A stretch of DNA of 64,000 nucleotides, from assembly GCA_964017195.1 (NCBI GenBank), contig OZ024897.1, positions 38,234,836 through 38,298,835 on the forward strand, read 5' to 3'. Shown piece by piece: positions 1-11,300 of the stretch. The notes under the pieces were generated by a model, which worked only from the letters and a program-made list of their open reading frames with translations, searched no databases and had not been told where the DNA came from. The translations under genes were made by a program, and so were the position numbers. The stretch's first letter is position 1, and every line of letters begins with the position of its first letter. This stretch comes from Siderastrea radians. Taxonomy: Eukaryota > Cnidaria > Anthozoa > Scleractinia > Rhizangiidae.

Positions 1-90
1 CAGGGGTGGCTTTCTAATAACGGGATTTGAACCCAGGCAACTATTTTGGGAGAAAGATACCCTGACCACCACACCAACCTTGCTACCGAT
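1..90 (-). repeat. tRNA-derived SINE head (partial)
   Basis: Read on the minus strand the segment has a tRNA-like layout: an A-box-like stretch (TGGTGTGGTGGTCAGGG) followed by a good B box (GGGTTCAAATCCC). It lacks a clean tRNA cloverleaf. Related heads occur at about 56.5 kb. The element is cut by the window start, so its body cannot be judged. Confidence 0.5.
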
Positions 91-400
91 GGGGATTTTA
101 GCAGAATCGAAAGTTAAGCAACACAAATGCTTTTTAGGTTTGCTAATGCTTACTAGACAGCTTACATTAGGATGTGTAAAAAAAGCCATTTTATTTTGTA
201 AAAGTTCGAAGATAACGTCTTGTCTCAAACTCCTTTGTCAAAAATATTTTTGAAATGGAACTAAACACATTTCTATCTCTCTTGAAAGTCTGCAAAGCGC
301 AGGAAGAAGTTAACACAAAAAGGGATCTGTAAGAACGAGAAAGTAAATACGACAGTTGTGACAAGACGTATTTTTTGTTAGGGTTTAAAAGCAGTTGTTG

Positions 401-1847
401 ATGGCCATGGTTTTCCTCATACAAAAGATGCAGTTCATGCTCAAGCGATTGTGCAGAGCTATTCAGCTTTGTTCTACAACCGCCTTGCTCATATTCATTA
501 TTTACGTGTTTTACACAAGTGGTGGAACGCAATGGGACGGCGCTCCGCAGAACATGTTGAGACCCGTGCCACCCCGCGCAGCGTGTTCATCAAACATGTT
601 CGCCACACGGCAGGGCTGCGTGCCGTGTCCTCATGGCACGTTTAGCTTTCCTGGTTGGAGTGAGTGCACGCCTTGGTTGAATTGCTCGCAAATTGCTCGC
701 AAATTGCTCTTCAAGTTCATCCCATAAAGGGTATGGCCGGCGGCGTCACTAAACTCGTTTGGCGGTCGCAGTGGAAAGGGAACCAAGTTGTGTTCATTGT
801 TCTGCGACAAATGCTCGAAAGCGGGAAAACTGTGCAAATGGAATGTCTATCCTGGAACAAATTCAGAAGGAATTCGTCACTCACCTCATCGGCAAGTGTC
901 CTGAAAAACTACAGGTGAGCCATGATGAATGGAGCGATTTTCTACTTCTGACCATCCAGTGATATAATAATGCATTGTTTATATTGTTGCTGTAACTTGT
1001 TTTTGTTATTTCGTCTTTATAACACTGTAATTGATTCTGGAAAAGATCATTTTACGTTTTCTGGATACCTGTAGCAAACGTTTTTTTGTTATAGAGAAAC
1101 CAGATCTTATGTCACCATACACAATGCTCTGTTAAGCAAATATATATGTCTAATTTCTATGGCATAAGAAACTTTATCACCCCCCTGTGTAACAGAGCTT
1201 TTTTTAAAATTTATTATTTATTTACAAAAACAAAAAACAAAAAAATTCCGAGAAATAAGTTAATGTAGAAGAAAAAACTAAACGCAAAAAAAAATTACAA
1301 GCACAGGAAAAGAACAATACATGTAGTTATATAGCGTGTAAAGAAAACCATTGTTTACCAGAGGTTTTTACAACTATTACGACAGTGTAGTGCTCAGAAG
1401 TGCATCTTGTCTAAAGGTTTTGGGCCAAAAAAACTTGTGAACACTTTACATAGCAATTGCAGCTGTGGGAGGTTCCAGGTTGTTTTGCCAGTTAAAAGTG
1501 AAGCAAAAAAATTGCCATTTTTTTTTATGTAGCTTTATTTCCTTTTTCTATTTCATGGATGTTTTTCAGAAGTCGTACAAAACTAGAAAATATCGGAGAG
1601 CATTCCTTTTGTTTACAAACCCAAATGTGATACTAAGCAACTAAAAAAGCAAACTTTATTGGAAGTATCTGCTCGTAACGGCATGTTTTTAGTTAAAACC
1701 TGGCAAGTTTGGAGCCATAAGACAACATTATTCCAAAATGAAATGTAACAGAAATGGTGAAGCTCGAATACTGTGTTTACAGTATTTTAAACTAAAGCTT
1801 ATAATGGTGTTGATGATGATGATGATGATGATGATGCTGCTGATAAC

Positions 1848-1883
<36 letters not shown>

Positions 1884-2611
1884 GATGATGATGACGATGA
1901 TGATGATGATGGAATTTGTGAACGCGTCCAGAGTCTGGTGATTAGGCTGATTTCGACCATATTCTGTGAGGATACTGAATAAGATAACTATCAACAGGTG
2001 TTGTTCTTTTTCTTGAAGGTTGTCACAATGTTTTACAAACATGGTTCGGCAAGATATCTAGACCGGCTTCTTCAGCGACCCATGCACTCTCCCTACAACA
2101 ACATACAAACAAGATTTCAGCTAAACGAGGATTTCGTTAGTATTATGGACTACCTACACAACAGTCCTATTGGAGTTCGTGTTCAGTGTGATGGAGGTAC
2201 ACCTCATAAATTGATTTCACAATACTTGATAACGGGTGACTTTACCTAATTGTGAACGATTTAGATAGTTTACGAGAAGTAACCGACGATGGAGGCTGCG
2301 ATGCAAGGCTGAATATGTCAATTCCGCTGCAGAGGGAAATAGAACGGCAAGGGGGGCAAAATAACTCAGAACCATTAAAGTTCAAGTTACGTCCAGCCTA
2401 CGACGAAAAAATCGACATCTGGAAGCTTCCCTGGATTGTGGAAAGATTGCTGGGTGACGTGAAAGGAAGTAGTTTTGTAAAAAGTCAGCTTCGTGAAGCA
2501 ATGAAAAGGTGTCATGCGACTGAGCCTCAACAACGACCGACTGCAAACGAGATTCTACAGGAGTTCCTGAGAGTGCAGCAACTTATCGTTTCGAACTCGT
2601 TTCATACTTAG
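401..2611 (+). pseudogene. Protein O-mannose kinase (POMK)-like pseudogene
   Basis: Relic of a POMK/SgK196-like Golgi/ER kinase-fold protein. Exon 1 (401-914) starts with a short cytosolic N-terminus and a type II membrane anchor (LCSTTALLIFIIYVFY), then a Cys-rich stretch (GCVPCPHGTFSFPGWSEC) before the kinase domain. It ends at CAG|GTGAGC. Exon 2 (2019-2611) follows a TTGAAG acceptor and holds the catalytic region (CDGGTPHKLISQYL, then NDLDSL) and the C-lobe (RCHATEPQQRPTANE). Three frame breaks are visible: an 11-bp tandem duplication (681-691 and 692-702), an indel near 800, and a 1-nt loss near 2245 that changes frame just before the NDLDSL segment. Both splice sites agree in phase 0. 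Homology is good in all frames, so the decay looks recent. The family call rests on remembered motifs; a divergent paralogue of POMK is equally possible. Confidence 0.65.
1810..1911. repeat. (ATG/GAT)n microsatellite
   Basis: About 100 bp of imperfect ATG-type triplet repeat inside the intron of the POMK-like pseudogene. It yields long poly-Met and poly-Ile frames that are not genes. Confidence 0.95.
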
Positions 2612-2614
2612 TGA

Positions 2615-2880
2615 GTAAACGCTTAGGAAAGGTGTCCCAATTATGGGAGGTTCAAAATGTGTTTGTATGTGAAAACATGACTGAGAGTCTGTTTAGGAGA
2701 AATATCTGCTTATGGGAGGCAAAAAATGTAGCGTTTGTGTGTGTCTGGGACCGTGACTGAGTTTCCACTTAGGAAAGGTGTCCACTTATGGGAGGTTAAA
2801 AATGTAGAGTTTGTGTCTCCCTTCAAGTTTACCCCGTAAGAGAGGTGTGTCCATTTATGGGAGATTAAGCCAGTAGTGTG
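2615..2880. repeat. Degenerate ~72-bp tandem repeat
   Basis: The motif TTATGGGAGG recurs four times at spacings of about 70-74 bp (near 2641, 2712, 2786 and 2856), each within a similar context of GGAAAGGTGTCC and AAAATGTAG. It begins right after the POMK-like stop. An inverted relative with CCTCCCATAAG lies at 47.9 kb. Confidence 0.75.
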
Positions 2881-3256
2881 TTACAGGTTTTAGTATTAAG
2901 GTTCGATCGGTTTTTCGTTTTTGTTTTAAAGTATTTTAATAATTTTAGCCCTATAAATAGTTTTCAATAAGGGCTTTATTTAGAGGGGGTTAGTATGTAA
3001 TAGTATTAGTTCAACAAAAATCTTGAAGCCCGGAGAGTTACCAAATTCAGCACATCGAATGAGTCCAGCTTACAAAGCAACTCCCTGAATAGCTGAATAG
3101 CTGTACCGCGAGCCACGAACGAACTATTTTGTCATTATGATTCGCTGGTTCTTACTGGCAGTAGTTATAGTCACGCGTTTGCTAGGAATGGTCTGGGTGC
3201 TCTGGAAATTAGGAATGTTAGTTCCAAGCGTCCAATCTAAATTTAGCTTTTGTATA

Positions 3257-4555
3257 ATAATAATAATAATAATTTATTAATTTATATTGCGCTATTTAAC
3301 ATAAATATGATCAAGAGCGCATTACAGAGTATCTAACTAATAAAAATATGAATACCTATCTAAGTTACATAATATGTACAATTTATAAATATATACAATC
3401 AAATATAGAAATAATAATAGATACAAATAGATATAAAATACAGAAATATATAAATGGTAATAATAGAAAATAAATATATAAAATTGAGTATGTCTAAAAA
3501 CTGTTAAAAGCTAGTTTAAACAAATGTGTCTTCAGTTGGCTTTTGAAACTTGAAATGCTTGACATGCTGCGGAGGCTTGCAGGAAGATTATTCCATAGAG
3601 TAGGCGCAGCCACGCTGAATGATCTATCCCCAAAAGACTTCTTCATCCTACCTTTGGGATGCATTAAACATACACCTTCATTGGAACGTAATGAATAGTG
3701 CGTATTATGTTTCACCTTAATTAGATCACTAATATAAGAAGGTGCAATCCCATGAAGAGCCTTGAAGGTTAATAATAAAATTTTAAAATTAATTCGATAC
3801 TTTACCGGTAACCAATGCAATTCGCGCAAGACGGGCGTAATGTGATCATACTTTTTACATGACGTGAGCAGCCTGACTGCAGCATTTTGAACTCTGCAAT
3901 TTCCCTATTTCACGGTCTGGTAGTCCATAGAGGAGTCCATTACAATAATCTATTCTACTAGTAACAAAGGCATGTAACACCATCTCTAATTTGTCCCTAG
4001 GCAGAAATTGGCTAATTTTCTTGATATTGTGTAACCAGAAAAACGCAGCACTACAAGACTTAGATATACGGGTCGACATAGAACAATGTGAGTCGAACCA
4101 GGCCCCGAGATTACGCACTTCAGAAACGGGCTTAATATCTATCGTTCCAACGCGAACTGAACAATTATCAATTTTCTGCAACTGATGTTTCGATCCAATA
4201 ACAAGAAATTCAGTCTTATCATCATTGATCTTTAATTTGTCCTGGTACATCCATTTACGTAAGTCACTAATGCATCGCTCCATGGCATCCAACGATTTCA
4301 CTAGGTCCGTGCTACTGTTGGGATCAAAGGACAAGTATAGTTGGGTGTCGCCAGCGAAACAGTGTGCATCCGGCAGATGAACTTCTACAATCTCAAAGAG
4401 CTTGGAGGCATAGAGTACAAACAGAAATGGACCGAGGCAGCTGCCTTGTGGAACACCGAAGCGCAGATCGAAGCTGTCCGATGTAGACCCCTCAAACAAC
4501 ACACGCTGGCTACGCCCTGACAAGTACGAAGAGAACCACCCCAAAGCCTTCCCCT
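3257..4555 (-). mobile_element. CR1/L2-like LINE, 5'-truncated and decayed
   Basis: Non-LTR retrotransposon reverse transcriptase relic. The 5' part (3855-4544) holds RT palm motifs: FGVPQGSCLGPFLF and, at the catalytic box, FAGDTQLY where active elements have (F/Y)ADD. The 3' part (3494-3829) has the thumb-side LHWLPVKYRINFKILLLTFKALHG typical of CR1/L2-type elements. A frameshift near 3895 separates the two. Downstream on the minus strand comes a 3' UTR and a terminal (ATT)n tract (3257-3281). The endonuclease and most of the RT are missing, as expected of 5' truncation. It cannot be active. Confidence 0.88.
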
Positions 4556-5309
4556 ATTCTCAGTGTGTCTCTGCAGTGAATGAAAGAAACGGTGCGTACG
4601 AAGAACTCTTTTTTTTCACGTCAAGAGTGAAGACGAGCAAGCAACCTTGAAAGAATAATTTGAATAGCTCTCGAATTTTCTTGCTTTTGACCGAAAACTC
4701 ATGAGTTGTATCATAAAAAAAAATTATTAAACTCGGTTTTCTCAAATAAAGTAACTTGTCAGTGTCTAGCCGTGATCAATTAATTACCTCTGCCCTTAAA
4801 ATTGGCACATAACTATCTGCACGCTACTGACGGTGTTCAGCCTAGTACAATAATTGCTTAATGTTGGGACCTTTGTCCTATTTCTTCCCGTCACTTAGAG
4901 AATCCCGCTCACTCTTGCCCTCTCTTTCATGACAAATCTCTAAATAGTCTTGCCCTTAGTACGTAGTGTCCAAATTTGTGAACTGAAATCAAACAACTTC
5001 ACAAGCAATCCTTGATTCCGATTCTCGATTGACCTTTTACCCACTGCAAAAGGATGTGAAAAGGAGGTTCTAGAGGAATTGCTAGCTGGAAACTTAAGAA
5101 AAAAACGTTCTTATCCCACGGACGCCAAGCGGAAGTTTAACTTTTTTCTGCTGACGCATTTTGATGCCACCACGTTCATAACAGCAAGGGACAAGGTTCC
5201 AAAACTAGAGTCTTTCCGCCGTCAGCGAGGAGGAAAGACAGGCCAGCAAAGGGAGCATTCAGCTTCCGGTCTACGTCCGTGGCTCAAAAAATGTCTGCTT
5301 AAGTACCCT

Positions 5310-5535
5310 TCTCAATCTCGTACCCAGAGTTCTCAGGCTTCTTGGTCAGCGGGTGGTCGCCGGGAGAGACTCTGGGGTAATGGAATTGATGCCGCAGGAG
5401 TCCTGCGGTTAACGGTTCTTAGTTATGTTACAGTGAACAGTCAGTGAACAGCCAATCAAAAAAAATTCATTACGCAAGAGTCTCGACTACCACCCGCTGA
5501 CCAAGAAGACTGAGGATTCTGGGGGCGAGTTGTTC
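5310..5535. repeat. Short inverted-repeat element (MITE-like)
   Basis: Arms of about 55-60 bp face each other: 5318-5375 (containing CTTCTTGGTCAGCGGGTGGT) and 5477-5530 (its complement ACCACCCGCTGACCAAGAAG), with about 100 bp between them. Confidence 0.8.
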
Positions 5536-6039
5536 CCAATTGAGAGTACAGCAACGTACCGTTACGGCATCGTCGCATGTTTACTGATCCTTTATTGGTT
5601 TAATAATGTCACAATGTGTTAATTATTACCAACCTTCAGATTAGATGACTAGTAGGAGATTGAGTTCGAGTACGACTTTGAAATTCCCAAAGCCCTCTCA
5701 TATCCGTACTGCTGACCAGTAGGGAATGAGGCTGTTGGAGCAAAACTGGTGCGACATCGTGTGATAGGTGATAGTCTAATGCATGCGCACTAGATTTGAA
5801 AATTAACCGATAGTTACGTTTTTGTGTTGTTGTTTGTGTCGTCTTTTCATAAAAAAGTGAACTGTAAATTCATTTCTGTAAGTAAAGTTCCAGTGTAAGC
5901 ATACTATTACAGTTAACAGTGTATTATTAAAAGTTTATAGATATGTTCTGTTCGGAATGAAACACTTGTTGCATGGTAAATAGTTTCCCATTATCTGTTT
6001 ACGCATTGTTATGTAATGTGAGCGTTTTTGTATTGTAGA

Positions 6040-6040
<1 letters not shown>

Positions 6041-6073
<33 letters not shown>
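6041..6073. repeat. (AAT)n microsatellite
   Basis: Eleven consecutive AAT-type triplets. Confidence 0.9.
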
Positions 6074-8364
6074 GATGTGAAAGGTCGTACTTGTATCGTT
6101 AGACCGTAATCTGATCTGAAGGTCTCTATTAAGGAAGAATGACATTAGAAATCACAAAAACAAACGAAAAGCGTTTCATTTGCGTTTATTTTAACAATTT
6201 TTGAACGCAGAAATAAGAAAAGTGAACGAATGACCTTAGCAGTTCACACCTAACAGTTTTCATATTTCCAGCCCCTTTTTCAATAACAAATAAATAAAGA
6301 ACCAGTTCAACGAAAACGTTGAAGTAGATTTGCAAATAAATAAGCTTTCTCCAAACTTTTAGCAACAAAAAATAAAATATCTCGTACTCACTTTACTATG
6401 TCAGGTGTCCAAAAGGGAATCTGCGAAGCCTTAAGGGACTGGTGTACTACGATAGGCCCTGCAGCCACAACTTTTATGTTTTGGGCCCTGGAACCAAGAC
6501 CCCTCTAGGGACACTAGTCTGTTAATCTCTTTTTCTCAGCTTTCGCTTTCATACTGTTGATCAGAAAAGCTCCGTGTACACGGTTGTTCCCCAGAAAAAA
6601 GTTCTGGTAGGAACGAAAAAAAAAAATGCGTTACTTATACTACACGTAAATTGGTCAAGTGTGACTGACCAGTAAAATAAGCAAGCTGAACTCGGCTACA
6701 CGGGTATTTCCACACTAAGGAAATACTTATGCACCATAATTTACAGGTCTTAATTTGAAGCAAACGTTAGACAATTTAAAGTGATATAAGTAAAACTATA
6801 TTTTGCAGGCTATAAAACTAGTATAAAAGACACTACAATATGGTGCTAAGGTGACGTGTATAATAAATTAATCTAGGCAATCAAAAAGTGGAATTTTACC
6901 AAGAATTTGAGTCTCCGTTTCAAAATCTTTACATATTTACAGGTTATACCTCTAATGTTATTACAAAGTTTCTGACGACAGCTAAATGCCTCTTGTAACA
7001 GGGCTTGTTAACAAGCGAACTCTGAAGTTAATAACCTAACTAACGTTTGCGTCCTCGTGTTTACACACTGCCGTGATTCTTAATTACGAGGACAACCAAC
7101 ACACCGAAAAGAAACAAACAAACAAGCGAACAAAGAATCAAAATGGATCAAAATCCACAACGAAATTGCACAAATGTCAGCTTTTGAACCTACTGAACTA
7201 AACTTTGCTTGTTTCTTGAGCCGTCCGTTATGATTGTTGGCAGCACTCGAATACTGAACGGGTACTTGAGATCTCCAGAGTAGGTGTGTTATTATTGTGC
7301 CTTTCAGACTTTATTATTTTAGACTGAATAATCCATTCTCTCTTTGCAGCCTTTGGCTGCAAGTTTTAAGTGAATAAAGCATCTATCCATCTTTCAATAA
7401 CGCGAAGCACACGACCTTGACCCGCTTCAATGATTGGCAGTAGTGAAAAAACCTAACCGTTGGTTGTGTCTTGAAGCTCAGAGTTCGCATGTTATTAACA
7501 GGCGCAGCTGAACGTAGAGTAATATCGGAAAAATGGAATTACAAGACTTTCAGCCTCCGAATCTAAACTTTACATATTTACATGTTATGCATCAGGATGA
7601 ACGTTTCGGACGACAGCAATTTCCAAAGCTGTAATATAGTCAACATGTCACCTGCTCTCTGTATCACTCTCAAAAGGCGAAAAACCTTTTGTTCGTCCAC
7701 ACGTAACTTACCGAAAACGGAGATCCTGAAAAGCGCTTGCAATAGTAGAGGTTTTTGAAAACGGGGACCTAAGGTGGCTCCCTAGAGTTTCTACAAAAGT
7801 GACTATACGAACTGGCAAGGGTTACAAAAGAAACCCTAATTCTGTTGTCTTGCAATCTTTGTTCCTGGAAAGATCCTCATCTTAAATGAAAAGTGCAAAA
7901 CAGACAAAAACTAATTAGTTGTAGGTTATCACGTTTCGTCCACGCCACGAACGAAAACGGAGGTTCACGAAAACTTTGACGTAACAACCTCGGAACAATT
8001 CACAATAAAGTAGCGTTTTCGATGACTTTCAAACGATTCAAGTGGAGAGCGGAAACGAAGGCAAACGCGTACATGTGGACGGACAACACTTTGGAAACGC
8101 TTTTTTGGAAAGCCTCTGTACCTTAGTTGACTTAAATACAAGAAATCTTCGCGACATGTAATTTTCGTCAAGATGTGATTTCGCGGAGATGAAGTCGCTA
8201 CATTTTTGAAGGTTTCTAGACATTCTCCAAAGCTGTGGAGAAAATTTCTTGTTAGAAGGTATACGGACAGAGCTGTCATAGCCTGATAAAGAGTTATATC
8301 CAACAAAAATTATCTCAGTAGTTTCCTGGGTCGTTTGATTGCGTTTCATTCAGAGTATCCTACG

Positions 8365-11300
8365 TCACACGTACACACCAGAACCTCCTGCGCCAATCAA
8401 AACCTCAGATTGAGTTCTGCGCTGCTGACGATCCGCCACTGACTTCTTCTCTTCATCTTGGCCGAGCAGCCGTTCCCTCATTTCCATATGTGCCGTGGAA
8501 CTGTGGGTAAAGTCGTACGTATGCCTTTTATTGAGAACAGGATAGTTGTGTGTATTGTTCTCTGCGTTGTTTTTGAGAATAGCATTTGGAGAGTTCTTTT
8601 TGTGGTTAGTTATAACTCCGTTGCCGGAATATATAACATCAGGAAGACTTGTAGTTTTTCCACTGAACTCCTTTCTCCCTGTTCCGCCATTCATTCTATC
8701 ACGTTTACTGTTTGAATGGCCACTCGGCAAGCTGTCTACAGACATGTGCTGTCTTCCTCCCAACACCCCGTCTGCGTGGAAAACTTGGAAATTTTCATCC
8801 GAAGGACAACTCTCGCAGGAAAGTCTAACAGATGAGAACCTGCCTGGGGCAAGCTCCTTCGAAAGAAATCTCTTCATGCGTTTTCGCCTTAAATAGCTCT
8901 CTCGCGCAGATACGCTGTTGACTGCGGGTCCAAATACACGCGCGTTTGAGCTCTCTGCACTAGAATTCAACTGTTGTTTTTCGGAAGCGTCACTTTCCAG
9001 TTTCGCATGCAAATCACTCGTTGGTGTCACAATATTCGGCGAGGAAAGATCCTCATCTTCAGGAATGCACGCATTCAACGCTGCCTCAGTTTTAAGCAAA
9101 AACGTTTCTTCCACATCTTCCTGTATTTTTGCCATCCGGTCTATCGAGCGCCGCAGAGAACCATATTTTCCAGGCCTGAGGGTGGTGATCACAAAGTTGT
9201 CAAAATCTTTTCTCTTGGCTCGTCGATACTGGCGGTCTCTTCTTCGTCGCCTGGGTGATCGTGGGCTCTTTGACAATTGCGAAAAGTCAAACGTGTGTCT
9301 TTTGTTAGTCTCATCCGCGTCCGGGGACGACTGGGAATCATTCGCGGTAGTCTCTATCTGGTCGCATGAGCGATGCCGTATCCTTCTGTGATTGCTGTCG
9401 CTGCTTACGTCAGTAGACTCGCTTTCGTGTCCGTCCTCTCGTTCGGACACAGATCCCTCTCGTGCAAACCTTGGTTCCTTATCATCGACTCCCGCTTTCT
9501 CTTCAGACGATGTGCTATTTCCTGCTTCTCTGTTCCTTCTTTTCAAGCTGGAAGATGGCGTTGACGGGGCGTCCATTAACAGCTCTACCAAAGCGTAGCC
9601 GTCTTCACTCGACGGGGAAATCACCCGCGATTTTTCTGGCGTTTGTCTCAAATCTTTTTCTTTAAACGTATCTTGCTTGTCATACTTAGCCAAAACTGGA
9701 AACTGGGCGTTAACTCTGGTTTTCTGTGGCGTCGATGCCTCAGAATTTTTATCTGGTTCGTCAGAAGCGCTTACGTTGGTTTTTGCTGGAGAATCGCGCT
9801 CATCAGAAAAAATTCCTTCGTCCGCAGCCCTCGGCGTTAATTGACCGGAATGCGTGTTATTGAAGAGAACTCTAGAACCGTGACACCCACGACCCTCATC
9901 GGCAAACACGATGCTGTCTAGTGAGCTTCGTGAGCTATCGGACGAGAGAGAGATGCAATCGGAAGACACAAGACTATACCGATGCCCAAAGCTCAATGAA
10001 CCGTAATTGATTTTCGCCGGTTTTTCTTCGTCTTCTTCCAAAGAGTCCTCTCCGTAAGCGTTCTGGTCTGGGTGAAACCAGGCGATGATTTCACGTGAAG
10101 TGGGACTTTTTGGTGAGGTAGGGTGCACGTCATTTGGAAAATGTAAACCCCGTCGAGTATGGAAACTCTCTCGATCATCGTGACCATTTGGTGGTCTATC
10201 TTCTGCATCAGTAACAGCGTTCTTGCTAAAGCTGTCCAATGCACCTTCATCCTTGCCTGTCGAACACTGCACCACCTGATCTAGCGCTTCGATGTCAACA
10301 TCATTCAATGTAACCAAGGAAGAGTTTGAAACTGGACTCATCACCTCCGGAGTTGCGCCCGTCACGGTGATCCTAGGAACTTCACTCGTGACCAGCGGAT
10401 GCCTTGCCTGTGAGCTGGACATGCTCAGAGAGCGCGCGGGTGTGCTATGAATAAGGACAGAAGAGCCTGAACCCGAGATGCGGTCATGTGACCCTGTTGC
10501 TTCTTGTAAAATCTCCCGCGATACACTGCGGGGGATAATTTCTAATTCAAGAACTGGATATGCCTGATGGTTTGCACTGTGGTTCGCGTTTCTTATCAAC
10601 CCTTTTTCTTCAATCGTATCTTCCCTTGATTCTTTGATGCGACAGCAACAGCAGCAAACCCAAGTATGGGTTCTCTGACCTTCTAGATCAAACGTTCTCT
10701 TCTGCAGTAAGATTCCTTGGACAGGCAAACTGGGATGGTAGAAGCGGTAGTACACCACCATGCACACTATACCAAACATCAACCCTCCCCACACTACCCC
10801 TAACGCTGCGAAAGCCATTGTTCCCTCAAATGTTCTGTGCGGATACCACATGGATATAAACAGAGAATTTTCGACTAAAATGATGGAGTAAAAAAGCACC
10901 ACACGTTTTCGAGTCATGCCTTCTCTAGTGTTGAAAAAGCAAAAGATGTACATGAACCCGATCACGGTACAGAACAATTTTTCGCGGTACGGATGCTCGT
11001 TGCCGTCTTCATCGGTGCAGAAGCGAGTCCGCTGACAAATCAACCACAGAGTCATTATAAGCCAATGCGCGCCCACGGCTACGAAAAGCCATTTTTGGAA
11101 GTATGACGCAAATAGAACCATTGCAACCACACGTGATGTCACCACGGAGATACGCCATAGTATCTGAAAGAACAATCCCGCGAGTGAAAGTTTGTAGCCT
11201 TGTTTTCTAAAGTCACGTAAAGATTTACTGTACGCTAGAATGGCCCAGGTCATAGAGATCAGCGAACACCCGGCAGCGACGGCAGGGAGCCAGTCATTTT

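Larger units (their letters stand above)
4556..8364. other. Intergenic, no gene recognised
   Basis: No frame here resembles a known protein and none has convincing splice context. It holds the hairpin element at 5310-5535 and an (AAT)n tract at 6041-6073. The part next to 8365 is probably the 3' UTR of XKR gene 1, which reads on the minus strand. Confidence 0.5.

Noticed and set aside
1728..2042. Poly-Ile / poly-Met frames
   Set aside because: Both come from the ATG/GAT microsatellite read on the two strands; no other coding signal.
5079..5447. 122-codon plus-strand frame
   Set aside because: Its second half lies in a hairpin element and the first half resembles nothing I know.
8918..9391. 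157-codon plus-strand frame
   Set aside because: Antisense to the XKR1 tail; no motif and the sense frame is far longer.
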